Shown here one piece after another: positions 54,173-63,001 of a stretch of DNA of 64,000 nucleotides. The position numbers and the translations under genes were made by a program. Below the pieces are notes generated by a model. It was not told the DNA's origin, searched no databases, and saw only the letters and a program-made list of their open reading frames with translations. The stretch spans positions 207,554 through 271,553 of the forward strand of contig NZ_JACABA010000001.1 in assembly GCF_013377015.1 (NCBI RefSeq). The letters are read 5' to 3'. The stretch comes from Rhodopseudomonas sp. (GTDB lineage Bacteria; Pseudomonadota; Alphaproteobacteria; Rhizobiales; Xanthobacteraceae). Each line of letters starts with the position of its first letter. Positions within the stretch are counted from its first letter, which is position 1.

Positions 54173-55371
54173 TGTGCCTCCATCAGCTTCGTTTGCTCGT
54201 CCGCCCGCTCGAACATCGCGAAGGTCGTCACCGGTTTGCGCAACGGTTTGGTGATCCGGATCGCGACCCGGTCGCCGACCCGGCCCATCCGGCCTTCGGT
54301 CAAGGTGACGTTGCCGCAGCGCACCGAGACCAGCGCGTCGGCGCGCATTTCCAGCGGCAAGGTATCGCCGACCTTGAGGCTCATCAGCTGCTTCAGCGGG
54401 ATCTCGGCTTCGTACAGCACCGCATCGACCGACATCTGCGCCTGCCCGATCTCGGTGGCGAGATGGCCTTCCCAAACCGGGTCGCGGCCGAACTTCTCAC
54501 CCATGAACATCTGCATCAGAACCGCGCGGATCGGTTCGATGGTGGCGTAGGGCAGCAGCAATTCGATATTGCCGCCGCGGTCTTCCATGTCGATGTGCAG
54601 CCGCACCAGGATCGCGGCGTTGGCCGGGCGGCTGATCGCGGCGAAGCGCGGATTGGTTTCCAGCCGGTCGATCGAGAACGCCACCGGCGACAGCGGCCGG
54701 AACGCTTGCTCGGCGTCAGCCAGCACCACCTGCAGCAGCCGCTTCACCAGATTGGTTTCGATCGTGGTGTAGGGACGACCCTCGATCCGCAGCGAGGCCT
54801 GGCCGCGGCGGCCGCCGAGCAGCACGTCGATCATCGAATAGATCAGCGCCGAATCCACCGTGGCGAGACCGAAATTCTGCCATTCCTCGGCCTTGAACAC
54901 ACACAGCACGGCCGGCAGCGGAATCGAATTCATGTAGTCGCCGAACCGCACCGAAGTGATGCGGTCGAGCGACACTTCGACGTTGTCCGAGGTGAAATTG
55001 CGCAGGCTCGTCGTCATCAACCGCACCAGGCGGTCGAACACGATTTCGAGCATCGGCAGACGCTCGTAGGACACCATCGCCGAGTCGATGATGGCGCGGA
55101 TGCCGGAATTCTCGTCGAGATGGATTTCGCCGACGCTGAAACCGAGGAGGTTATCGATCTCCTCCTGCGACAGCACCCGCTCGCCGCCGTTCTTGCCACC
55201 GCCGGCATCGCGGCCGCCGTCCTCCACCATCGCGGCCCATTGCTCGGCCATCGTTCCGGTGAGTTCGTTTTCGGCAGCCGCCTTCGCGGCCTCCTCGGGG
55301 TCCTCCGACGCCATCGACGCTTCCCATTGGGCAGCGATGGCGTCCTGATCGAGTTGTTCCTGGCTGGCCAT
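54169..55371 (-). CDS. fliM: Flagellar motor switch protein FliM
   Basis: A 400-residue C-ring protein that binds CheY-P and sets rotation direction. The N-terminal 80 residues are acidic and include the CheY-binding-like LSQEEIDNLLGF. The middle CheC-like domain (about 105-275) has MLEIVFDRLVRLMTTSLRNF, and the C-terminal SpoA domain (about 320-390) has IPLKQLMSLKVGDTLPLEM. The N-terminal extension (MASQEQLDQDAIAAQWEASM) before the CheY motif is typical for this clade. It is 17 bp after fliL. Confidence 0.95.
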   Translation of the reverse strand: MASQEQLDQDAIAAQWEASMASEDPEEAAKAAAENELTGTMAEQWAAMVEDGGRDAGGGKNGGERVLSQEEIDNLLGFSVGEIHLDENSGIRAIIDSAMVSYERLPMLEIVFDRLVRLMTTSLRNFTSDNVEVSLDRITSVRFGDYMNSIPLPAVLCVFKAEEWQNFGLATVDSALIYSMIDVLLGGRRGQASLRIEGRPYTTIETNLVKRLLQVVLADAEQAFRPLSPVAFSIDRLETNPRFAAISRPANAAILVRLHIDMEDRGGNIELLLPYATIEPIRAVLMQMFMGEKFGRDPVWEGHLATEIGQAQMSVDAVLYEAEIPLKQLMSLKVGDTLPLEMRADALVSVRCGNVTLTEGRMGRVGDRVAIRITKPLRKPVTTFAMFERADEQTKLMEAQ

Positions 55372-55388
55372 GGGCTAGATGCGTCCCG

Positions 55389-55883
55389 TCACTGAACCAG
55401 AACTTCCTTGAACAGCACCGCGGAGACCTGGTTCGGCGCGACCGCCAGATTGACCCGCTTGGTCAATTCCTCGCGCAGCCGGAACATCCCGACCGAGCCG
55501 TTGAGGTCGCCGGCGCGCAGTTCGCGCATATAAGTCTGGAACAGATCGGTGACGCGCGGCATCGACGGCTTGATCAGCTCGACCTGCTTCTCCTCCTTGA
55601 CCTCGAGCACGATCTTGGCCTTGAGGTATTGCACCCGCTCGCCCGGCGTGCCGGCGAGGTTGACCATGATTTCCGGCACGTCGATGAAGTTCGGCGGCTT
55701 CACCGCTTCCTTGGCGGCCTCGGCGTGTTTGTCCTCGCCGTGCGAGCCCATCAGGAAGAACCAGCCGCCGCCGACCGCGAGCAGCAGCACCGCGCCACCG
55801 ATGATCATAATGAGCTTCTTCTTGCTCTTCGGCGCTTCGGCGCCGTCGGCCGCGCCCTCTTCCTTCTTGTCGTCGTCCGCCAT
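55389..55883 (-). CDS. fliL: Flagellar basal body-associated protein FliL
   Basis: A 164-residue stator-associated protein. One membrane helix (IMIIGGAVLLLAVGGGWFFL) is preceded by a Lys/Glu-rich start. The periplasmic stomatin-like domain includes FIDVPEIMVNLAGTPGERVQ, YLKAKIVLEVKEEKQVELIK and LREELTKRVNLAVAPNQVSA. It is first in fliL-fliM-DUF6468-motE. Its promoter should lie in 55884-56040; no exact CtrA box was seen there. Confidence 0.93.
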   Translation of the reverse strand: MADDDKKEEGAADGAEAPKSKKKLIMIIGGAVLLLAVGGGWFFLMGSHGEDKHAEAAKEAVKPPNFIDVPEIMVNLAGTPGERVQYLKAKIVLEVKEEKQVELIKPSMPRVTDLFQTYMRELRAGDLNGSVGMFRLREELTKRVNLAVAPNQVSAVLFKEVLVQ

Positions 55884-56127
55884 CGACCGCCCGCCCGGTT
55901 ATTTTGGGAAGATCTCGATGCCGCAGGCAGGCCGTGACGCAATACAAAATGCCGCCAGCGCCCAAGGCCCTGATGTGCCGACGCTAGGTTGCAATGGTTA
56001 ATGGAACCTTTCTTTCCGCCGCCAACTAGGAAAATTCTGCCGGTCGGTATGGTCAACAAGACCTTATTGCCGCCTGCCCGACCTCTCTCAAAACACCTAA
56101 CCCATTGCTAAAACTGCGCATTTCATG

Positions 56128-56144
56128 TTGGCACGGGGTTCGCT
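56128..56144 (+). promoter_or_regulatory. Sigma-54 promoter of flgF-flgG-flgA-flgH
   Basis: TTGGCACGGGGTTCGCT has the invariant GG (-24) and GC (-12) with the required 10 bases between them, and differs from the consensus TTGGCACG-N4-TTGCT at one position (TC for TT). It lies about 100 bp upstream of flgF on its strand. In Caulobacter the later basal-body genes are read by sigma-54 with FlbD, consistent with the fliX gene in this window. Confidence 0.75.
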
Positions 56145-56245
56145 TAGTTGAATGCGAGCCGCAGCTTGGGAGAGCGTCGCGGCTCACCACGATCCGCGGT
56201 CGGCCTGGGAGGGCCAAGCGCGGTTCATTAAGGGGAGAACCACCG

Positions 56246-57007
56246 ATGGAGAATATGCTTCTCGTCGGATTGTCACGGCAGATGGTGCTCGAACGACAGA
56301 TGGATGTCGTCGCGAACAACGTCGCCAACGTCAACACCAACGGCTACAAGGCCGACAAGTCGCTGTTCCAGGAATTCCTCACCAGCGGCGCCCATGAGGA
56401 CAATTTCGCGCCCCTCGATCGCCGCGTCAGTTTCGTCCAGGACCGCGCTACCTATCACGATTTCTCCTCCGGCCCGACCGAGCAGACCAAGAACCCGCTC
56501 GATGTCGCGATCGACGGCTCCGCCTTCCTGGTGGTGCAGACCGCCGCAGGCGAGCGCTACACCCGCGACGGCGCACTTTCGATCAACGCCCAGGGCCAGT
56601 TGGTCAACGCCAGCGGCAACCCGGTGCTCGGCACCGGCGGGCCGATCGTGTTCCAGCCCGGCGACAAGAGCATCAACATCGCCGCCGACGGCGGCGTCAG
56701 CGTGTTGGAAGGCGCCAACAAGGTCGACTCGTTGCGCGGCAAACTGCGGCTGGTCTCCTTCGCCAATCCGCAGAGCCTGAAGAAGGAAGGCAACAATTTG
56801 TATTCCGCCGGCGCCGGCGCCGGGCAGCCCGATGCCACCGCGCGGGTGCATCAGGGCTTCATCGAAAAATCCAACGTCAATTCGGTGGCCGAGATGAGCC
56901 GGATGATCGAGGTCACCCGCACCTACACCCAGATCTCCGCGATGTTGCAGAACCAGAGCGATCTGCGGAAATCCGCGCTCGAAAAACTCGCCGACGTTCC
57001 GGCTTAA
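56246..57007 (+). CDS. flgF: Flagellar basal-body rod protein FlgF
   Basis: A 253-residue proximal rod protein. The N-terminal hook/rod motif is MVLERQMDVVANNVANVNTN, followed by GYKADKSLF. The middle has IDGSAFLVVQTAAGERYTRD, and the C-terminus VNSVAEMSRMIEVTRTYTQI. The start MENMLLVGLSRQ matches relatives; GGGGAGA lies upstream. First of the flgF-flgG-flgA-flgH operon. Confidence 0.95.
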   Translation: MENMLLVGLSRQMVLERQMDVVANNVANVNTNGYKADKSLFQEFLTSGAHEDNFAPLDRRVSFVQDRATYHDFSSGPTEQTKNPLDVAIDGSAFLVVQTAAGERYTRDGALSINAQGQLVNASGNPVLGTGGPIVFQPGDKSINIAADGGVSVLEGANKVDSLRGKLRLVSFANPQSLKKEGNNLYSAGAGAGQPDATARVHQGFIEKSNVNSVAEMSRMIEVTRTYTQISAMLQNQSDLRKSALEKLADVPA

Positions 57008-57020
57008 GGGAAACTAGTCC

Positions 57021-57809
57021 ATGCGCGCTCTTTACACCGCGGCGACCGGGATGGCGGCCCAGGAACTCAACGTCCAGGTGATCTCCAACAACATCGCCAA
57101 CATGCGCACCACCGGCTACAAGAAGCAGCGGGCGGCGTTCCAGGATCTGATCTACGATCATGTCCGCAGGGTCGGCGCGCAGGCCTCGGACCAGGGCACC
57201 ATCGTGCCGGTCGGCGTCGATATCGGCGGCGGCGTCAAGACCGTCGGCACGCCGCGGCTGATGACCCAGGGCACGCTGTCGAACACCGGCAACGACCTCG
57301 ACATCGCGATCCGCGGCGAGGGCTTCTTCAAGATCCAGATGCCGGACGGCACCTTCACCTATACCCGCGACGGTTCGTTCACCACCGACGCCACCGGGCG
57401 CATCGTCACCTCGGCCGGCAACCCGGTCCAGCCGACCATCACCATTCCGCAGGCGGCGTCCGGTCTCACCATCAACGCGCAGGGCCAGGTCACGGTGACG
57501 GTGCCGGGATCGACCACGCCGACGCTGCTCGGCCAGATCGGCCTGACCCGCTTCATCAACAAGACCGGGCTGCAGCCGATCGGCGACAACCTGTTCACCG
57601 AGACCCCGGCCTCCGGCGCGCCGCAGGACGGCGTCGCCAATGCCGACGGCTTCGGCGACATGCAGCAGCAGAATCTCGAACAGGCCAACGTCGAGGTGGT
57701 CTCCGAAATCTCCGACCTGATCGCGGCGCAGCGCGCCTACGAGATGAACGCCAAGGTGGTCAGCGCCGCCGACCAGATGCTGCAATCCACCTCCAACATG
57801 TTCCGCTGA
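57021..57809 (+). CDS. flgG: Flagellar basal-body rod protein FlgG
   Basis: A 262-residue distal rod protein. MRALYTAATGMAAQELNVQV, ISNNIANMRTTGYKKQRAAF, the FlgG insertion DLIYDHVRRVGAQ and the C-terminal SEISDLIAAQRAYEMNAKVV are all characteristic. Length is the usual 262. It is 13 bp after flgF. Confidence 0.97.
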   Translation: MRALYTAATGMAAQELNVQVISNNIANMRTTGYKKQRAAFQDLIYDHVRRVGAQASDQGTIVPVGVDIGGGVKTVGTPRLMTQGTLSNTGNDLDIAIRGEGFFKIQMPDGTFTYTRDGSFTTDATGRIVTSAGNPVQPTITIPQAASGLTINAQGQVTVTVPGSTTPTLLGQIGLTRFINKTGLQPIGDNLFTETPASGAPQDGVANADGFGDMQQQNLEQANVEVVSEISDLIAAQRAYEMNAKVVSAADQMLQSTSNMFR

Positions 57810-57820
57810 GGGAGCTGATC

Positions 57821-58879
57821 ATGGTTCGCTCGCTGCTGATCGCCACCGCCCTGCTCGCCGGCCTCTCCGCCGCCGCCGCGCAGACCGACCAACCCGACGC
57901 CGTGCTGATGGGACCGGTGCTGCGCGCCAATGTGACGGTCTCCGACGACCTGGTGCGGATCGGCGACGTGATCGACAATGCCGGGGCAGCGGCGCAGATC
58001 GCGATCTACCGGGCGCCCGATCTCGGCACCACCGGCTCGCTGCCGACCGCCAGCGTGCTGTCGGCATTGCGCGCCCACAAGGTGATCGGGGTCGATACCC
58101 GCGAGCTGCGCGAAATTTCGGTGACCCGGCTGGCGCGGACGCTGCCAAGCAAGGAGATCGAGCAACAGGTCGCGAACGCGCTGGCGCACCAGAACGGTCT
58201 GGGCGACGCCGAAAATCTGCTGCTGACCTTCGACCGCGACGTCCAGACCCTGCAACTCGATTCCGCCAACACCGGCGCGATGCAGCCGGCCGCGGTCAAG
58301 TTCCAGCTACGCAGCGGCCGGTTCGACGTGACCTTCGAGATCGCCGGCGAACCCGGCACGGTGCCTGCTCGGCTGCGCTACACCGGCACAGCGGTGGAAA
58401 CCGTCGAAGCCGCGGTGCTGGCGCGCGGCGTCGAGCGCAATGAAGTCATCAAGGCCTCCGACGTGGTGGTCGAGCGGCGGCCGAAGGCCGAGGTCGGCAA
58501 CGATGCCGCCAGCCGCGACAGCGCGGTCGGCATGCAGGCGCGGCGGCAGCTGCGCGCCGGCGCCGCGGTGCGGGTCGCCGATCTCGCCAAGCCCGATCTG
58601 GTGTCGCGCGACCAGAGCGTGACGCTGACCTATCAGGCGGTCGGGCTGTATCTCACCGTCCGCGGCAAGGCACTGGAAGCCGGCACCGAGGGCGATGTCG
58701 TCAACGTGCTCAACCTGCAATCCAAGCGCACCGTCAGCGGCATCGTGGTCGGCCGCGGCCAGGTCGCCGTCGCCGTCGCGGCGCCGCAGCTGGTCGCCGG
58801 CGTCGCCCCGCCCGCCGCCGTTCCCACCGCCCCCGCCGAGCCCGACACCACCGCGTCCGTGTCTCCGAAAGCCGAGTAA
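57821..58879 (+). CDS. flgA: Flagellar P-ring chaperone FlgA
   Basis: A 352-residue periplasmic chaperone for P-ring assembly. The signal peptide (MVRSLLIATALLAGLSAAAA) is followed by a less conserved part and a SAF domain (about 205-320): VLARGVERNEVIKASDVVVE, GMQARRQLRAGAAVRVADLA and VTLTYQAVGLYLTVRGKALE. The end is a Pro/Ala-rich tail. Longer than enterobacterial FlgA (about 220) but usual for this order. The stop overlaps the flgH start by one base. Confidence 0.9.
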   Translation: MVRSLLIATALLAGLSAAAAQTDQPDAVLMGPVLRANVTVSDDLVRIGDVIDNAGAAAQIAIYRAPDLGTTGSLPTASVLSALRAHKVIGVDTRELREISVTRLARTLPSKEIEQQVANALAHQNGLGDAENLLLTFDRDVQTLQLDSANTGAMQPAAVKFQLRSGRFDVTFEIAGEPGTVPARLRYTGTAVETVEAAVLARGVERNEVIKASDVVVERRPKAEVGNDAASRDSAVGMQARRQLRAGAAVRVADLAKPDLVSRDQSVTLTYQAVGLYLTVRGKALEAGTEGDVVNVLNLQSKRTVSGIVVGRGQVAVAVAAPQLVAGVAPPAAVPTAPAEPDTTASVSPKAE

Positions 58880-59643
58880 TGTTCATGTCGAAGTCAGTTC
58901 AGATCAATCGCCTCGTCCTGCTCGCCGCGTTGCTGGCGACGGCGGGCCTCGCCGGCGGCTGCTCGTCGATCGACCGATTGTCGGCGATCGGCGAAAAGCC
59001 GGCGCTGGCGGCGATCGAGAACCCGACCACGCAGCCCGGCTACAAGCCGGTGCAGATGCCGATGCCGAAGCCGGAGACCGCATCCTACAACGCCAACTCG
59101 CTGTGGCGGAACGGCTCGCGGGCGTTCTTCAAGGATCAGCGCGCCGCGCGGGTCGGCGACATTCTCACCGTGACCGTCAACATCACCGACAAGGCCAACA
59201 TCGCCAACGAGACCCAGCGCAGCCGCACCAACAAGGAAGATTCCGGCATCACCGATTTCGCCGGCTCCAAGCTGATGGGCACCCAGGCCGCCAAGGTGCT
59301 GCCGGGGCGGCTGCTGACTGCGGATTCAAGCTCGAGCAGCGACGGCAAGGGCTCGGTGCAGCGCCAGGAAGCGTTGCAGACCAACGTCGCCGCGGTGGTG
59401 ACGCAGTTGCTGCCGAACGGCAATCTGGTGGTCGAGGGCAAGCAGGAGATCAGGGTCAATTTCGAAATCCGCGAACTGATCGTCGCCGGCATTGTCCGGC
59501 CGGAGGACATCCAGAGCGACAACACCATCGATAGCAGCAAGATCGCCCAGGCCCGCATCGCCTATGGCGGCCGCGGCCAGATCACCGACATCCAGCAGCC
59601 GCGCTACGGCCAGCAGGTGATGGACGTGCTGCTGCCGTTCTGA
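58879..59643 (+). CDS. flgH: Flagellar L-ring protein FlgH
   Basis: A 254-residue outer-membrane lipoprotein. The signal peptide runs to the lipobox in LATAGLAGGC, with Cys28 as the lipidation site. The L-ring signatures are SLWRNGSRAFFKDQRAARVG, DILTVTVNITDKANIANETQ and NGNLVVEGKQEIRVNFEIRE, and it ends RYGQQVMDVLLPF. Start MFMSK overlaps the flgA stop; a start at the second Met would be two residues shorter. A strong hairpin follows at 59735. Confidence 0.95.
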   Translation: MFMSKSVQINRLVLLAALLATAGLAGGCSSIDRLSAIGEKPALAAIENPTTQPGYKPVQMPMPKPETASYNANSLWRNGSRAFFKDQRAARVGDILTVTVNITDKANIANETQRSRTNKEDSGITDFAGSKLMGTQAAKVLPGRLLTADSSSSSDGKGSVQRQEALQTNVAAVVTQLLPNGNLVVEGKQEIRVNFEIRELIVAGIVRPEDIQSDNTIDSSKIAQARIAYGGRGQITDIQQPRYGQQVMDVLLPF

Positions 59644-59734
59644 TCCGACATTCCCTTCGCCGCGGCTCCCGACGCGGCGAAGACGAGCTCCCACATCGAA
59701 CCGCGAACCTAGGCGCGGCAAGATGTTCCGACGC

Positions 59735-59763
59735 GGCCTCCGTCAGCTCCCCTGACGGAGGCC
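59735..59763 (+). terminator. Intrinsic terminator-like hairpin after flgH
   Basis: A perfect 12-bp stem GGCCTCCGTCAG / CTGACGGAGGCC with a 5-nt loop, 92 bp after flgH. The downstream sequence has only a short T-run (GTGTTT). It may serve the flgFGAH transcript. Confidence 0.65.
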
Positions 59764-59795
59764 GTGGTCGTGTTTGGGGGCGCGGAACGACGCGC

Positions 59796-60053
59796 CTATC
59801 GGGGTTCCCGTTGCAGCGCGCGTTCCAGCGCCATGAGGATGAAGCGCTGATAGGGCACACCGAGCCGCTTAGCCTTCTGCTGCACCGCTTTCAGGAGTTG
59901 CTCAGGCAAACGCAGATTGACCGATTTGTCCTTCGGCTTCATCTCGATCCGCATCGGCAGCAGACCGGAGAGATCGTAGTCGGCGAGATCGGCAGCGGCG
60001 ACGAACGCTTTCGCTTCGGCGTCACTCTTCAGTTTTGGCAATTTCTTTTTCAT
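59796..60053 (-). CDS. CopG/BrnA-like ribbon-helix-helix protein
   Basis: An 85-residue protein. The C-terminal unit VNLRLPEQLLKAVQQKAKRL and VPYQRFILMALERALQ is a ribbon-helix-helix like that at 33663-33905 (shared PYQR segment). The N-terminal half (KLKSDAEAKAFVAAADLADY) is typical of this antitoxin-like family. ATG at 60053 has AGAGG upstream. No toxin gene is beside it: a short open stretch upstream (to 60107) runs straight into the type A repeat, so a partner may have been lost. Confidence 0.78.
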   Translation of the reverse strand: MKKKLPKLKSDAEAKAFVAAADLADYDLSGLLPMRIEMKPKDKSVNLRLPEQLLKAVQQKAKRLGVPYQRFILMALERALQREPR

Positions 60054-60107
60054 CGTGAGCAACCTCTGCGGTCGGCCAATCGATGCGCTGCGCGTACAAC
60101 TTGCTGG

Positions 60108-60231
60108 TCATTCCGGGGCTCGAGCGCATTTGCGCGAGCGAACCCGGAATCTTGCGCCAGGTGATGTCGCCAGTCGTGTGGAGCGAGATTCCGGGCTCGC
60201 GCGCAGCTTCGCTGCTCGCGCCCCGGAATGA
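60108..60231. repeat. Dispersed palindromic element, type A copy 4
   Basis: About 124 bp, TCATTCCGGGGCTCGAG to CTCGCGCCCCGGAATGA, with the inner arms GAACCCGGAATCTTG and GAGATTCCGGGCTCGC. It lies just upstream of the CopG-like gene. Confidence 0.8.
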
Positions 60232-60346
60232 CGGATTCAACCTAACGCGTCGACTGAGACGCAGGAGTAAGCGTCAGGGTCGCGCACATTCGCTTCGCTG
60301 CCTATGCATTCTATCGGCGTTGGCCGGCGCGTTCAATCGCCGCCGC

Positions 60347-62395
60347 TCAGCCGCGGTTCTTCTTCTTGGCCTTGTTCTTCTTCGAGGCGTTGGCGTAGTC
60401 GCGCGGCTTCTCGTCACGCGGCGGCTTGACGAAGTCGGGCCGGGTCTGGAACGGCTTGTCGTAATGCGGCTTGGCCTTGCGCGCCGCGTCGCCATCGGCG
60501 CGCGGCTTGAAGCCCGCCGGCTTGTCGCCGCCCTTGAAGTCGAACGGCTTGGGGCGCGGGCGCTCGGCGCGCGGCTCATAGCCCTCCGGCTTGCGATGCA
60601 ATTTCGCCGCTTCCGGCGGTGCGTCGTCGAAACCGGCGCCGCTGGCGGAGACGGTGAGCGCGTCGCGGCGCGGCGCAGGCTTCTCGAACCGCGGCTCGGC
60701 CGCCGACGGCTCGCCCATCGGCTCGATCCGGATGTTGTCTTCCTTGTCGGGGCGGCGCACCAGCGCGGCGAAACTGTCGGCGGCACTGGCTGCGATCTCG
60801 AATTCGGTAGTGGTGTCGAGAATCCGGATTGAGCCGATCTCGTGCTTGTCGATACCACCGCGGCGACAGATCATCGGCAACAGCCAGCGCGCTTCGGCGT
60901 TCTTCTTGCGGCCGATCGCGGCGCGGAACCAGACGCTGCCGCCCTCCATGCCGTGCTTGCCCGGCTTGGCCTTGTGCGAACGCGGCGGCTCGTCGCGCGA
61001 GCGCGGCTCGTGCGCCCTCCCCTCGCCGCGCGGTGCGCGCGCGCCCTTGGCCGGGGCGCGGTCGTCGCGCGAGCGGCCGCGGTCGGCGGCGTCGAGAATG
61101 TCTTCCGGCGACGGCAGCCTGGCGCGATACAGCCGCGCCAGCGCCACCGCGATGTCTTCGGCCGAGCGTTCCGCGAGAAGCGTCCGCGCCAGCACCAGAT
61201 CGTCCTCGGTCGCAGCTTCCGCGAACAGCGCGTCGCCGAGCATGCGCTGCTGATCGAGCGCCTTGATCTCGTCGGCGCCGGGCGCCACGCCCCAGACCGC
61301 CTCGATCCCGGCCAGTTGCAGCAGCAATTCGGCGCGGCGCTTGCGCGCCGGCGGCACCAGCAACACGCTGACGCCCTTGCGCCCGGCGCGGCCGGTGCGG
61401 CCGGAGCGATGCTGCATCACCTCGGCGTCGTTCGGCAGGTCGGCGTGGATGACGAGATCGAGATTCGGCAGGTCGATGCCGCGCGCCGCAACGTCGGTGG
61501 CGACGCAGACCCGGGCGCGACCGTCGCGCAGCGATTGCAGCGCCATGGTGCGCTCGTTCTGGGTCAGTTCGCCGGACAGCGCCACCACCGAGAAGCCGCG
61601 CTCCAGCAGCGAGGTCTGCAGATGCTTCACCGCATTGCGGGTGTTGCAGAACACAATAGTGCTGGGGGATTCGAAGAACCGCAGCACGTTGACCACGGCG
61701 TGTTCGCCGTCGCTCGGCGCGATCCTTATCGCGCGATATTCGATATCGGCGTGGCCGCCCTCGGTGCCGGCGACTTCGACGCGAAACGCCTGGCTCTGAT
61801 ACTGCTTGGCCAGCGCCACGATGCCGCGCGGCAGCGTCGCCGAGAACAACAGCGTTCGGCGGGTCGCCGGCGTGGTCTTGAGGATGAACTCCATGTCCTC
61901 GCGAAAGCCGAGATCGAGCATCTCGTCGGCTTCATCGAGCACGACCGCTTTCAACTCGGAGACATCGAGCCGGCCGCGACGGAGATGGTCACACAGCCGC
62001 CCCGGCGTGCCGACCACGATATGAGCGCCGGCCTGCAGCTCGCGCATTTCGGCGCGCGGATCCATGCCGCCGACGCAGGAGACCACGCGGGCACCCGCGT
62101 ACTGATACAGCCACGCCAGCTCGCGGTGCACCTGCAGCGCCAGTTCGCGGGTCGGCGCCACGACCAGCGCCAGCGGCGCGGCGGCGCGCTCGAAGCGCTC
62201 GGCGCCGTCGAGCAGATTGTCGGCAATGGCGAGCCCATAGGCGACGGTCTTGCCGGAGCCGGTCTGCGCCGACACCAGCAGATCGCGGCCAGCGGCGGCT
62301 GGTGCCAGCACCGCTGTCTGCACCGGGGTCGGGTCATTGTAGTTGCGCTCCGCCAGGGCTCGGGCGAGCGGCGGGCTGGTGGTGAGGAATGTCAC
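60347..62395 (-). CDS. DEAD-box RNA helicase
   Basis: A 682-residue ATP-dependent RNA helicase. Motifs in order: Q motif DPTPVQ, Walker A AQTGSGKT (43-50), PTRELA, DEAD (154-157), SAT (about 185-187), and HRSGRTGRAGRKG. The DbpA-type RNA-binding domain (about 488-560) includes GGSVWFRAAIGRKKNAEARW and ICRRGGIDKHEIGSI, which in relatives binds 23S rRNA. The C-terminal 120 residues are basic and disordered (KPRDYANASKKNKAKKKN). It probably helps ribosome assembly or cold-stress RNA remodelling. Confidence 0.93.
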   Translation of the reverse strand: MTFLTTSPPLARALAERNYNDPTPVQTAVLAPAAAGRDLLVSAQTGSGKTVAYGLAIADNLLDGAERFERAAAPLALVVAPTRELALQVHRELAWLYQYAGARVVSCVGGMDPRAEMRELQAGAHIVVGTPGRLCDHLRRGRLDVSELKAVVLDEADEMLDLGFREDMEFILKTTPATRRTLLFSATLPRGIVALAKQYQSQAFRVEVAGTEGGHADIEYRAIRIAPSDGEHAVVNVLRFFESPSTIVFCNTRNAVKHLQTSLLERGFSVVALSGELTQNERTMALQSLRDGRARVCVATDVAARGIDLPNLDLVIHADLPNDAEVMQHRSGRTGRAGRKGVSVLLVPPARKRRAELLLQLAGIEAVWGVAPGADEIKALDQQRMLGDALFAEAATEDDLVLARTLLAERSAEDIAVALARLYRARLPSPEDILDAADRGRSRDDRAPAKGARAPRGEGRAHEPRSRDEPPRSHKAKPGKHGMEGGSVWFRAAIGRKKNAEARWLLPMICRRGGIDKHEIGSIRILDTTTEFEIAASAADSFAALVRRPDKEDNIRIEPMGEPSAAEPRFEKPAPRRDALTVSASGAGFDDAPPEAAKLHRKPEGYEPRAERPRPKPFDFKGGDKPAGFKPRADGDAARKAKPHYDKPFQTRPDFVKPPRDEKPRDYANASKKNKAKKKNRG

Positions 62396-62653
62396 GAGTT
62401 TGGCCTTGGCTGGCGCGTTGCGCCTGAACGGGAAAGGGCCTCGGCCGATCGGCCGAAGTCGCGCGTCGGAACGGCGCGCAGCCGCCTGAAGCGGCGGAAT
62501 GATGAGATTGTGCCTGCTTTAGGCCAGAACCGCGCCAAACGCCATCATTGATCGCGCCGGCCACGCCTGTGCACGCCGCGGCCCGCCACGCCGCCGCCGC
62601 AAATTGGAACAAAAGCTGTTCCTTGGGGTTTTTTGCTCCAAAGGAGAGCTGAT

Positions 62654-62905
62654 ATGATCAAGGCAAGCGCCGCATGGCTTGCGTTAGGGGCGATCTTCGC
62701 TGTCGCCGGCCCGGGTCCGGCTTCCGCGCGCGACTACCCCTATTGCCTGCAGGGCCATGAATGGGGGTATCCGGGAAACTGCCAGTTCACCAGCTATGAG
62801 CAGTGCATGGCCACAGCCTCGGGCACGCTCGCCGGATGCGGCATCAATCCCCGTATGGCCTACGACACGCCGCCGGAGCCGCGGCGGCGTCACCGTCGGC
62901 ATTGA
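62654..62905 (+). CDS. DUF3551-like small secreted protein
   Basis: An 83-residue protein. The signal peptide (MIKASAAWLALGAIFAVAGP, cleavage near ASA) is followed by YPYCLQGHEWGYPGNCQFTS, YEQCMATASGTLAGCGINP and a basic tail ending in HRRH. The cysteine layout matches the DUF3551 family of small rhizobial exported proteins. GGAGAG lies 6 nt before the ATG at 62654. Function unknown. Confidence 0.8.
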   Translation: MIKASAAWLALGAIFAVAGPGPASARDYPYCLQGHEWGYPGNCQFTSYEQCMATASGTLAGCGINPRMAYDTPPEPRRRHRRH

Positions 62906-63001
62906 TCGAGGACACGCGACCGGGCGGCGCCTCGACCGGGGTTCGACGTCTCGCGCAGCGATCCGCCGATTGCAGGGCGACATCCCGCCGCCCTGTATTT
63001 A

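Noticed and set aside
55990-56010. A possible CtrA site upstream of fliL (reverse strand TTAACCATTGCAACC)
   Set aside because: Only the first half matches TTAA-N7-TTAA, so it cannot be told from chance.
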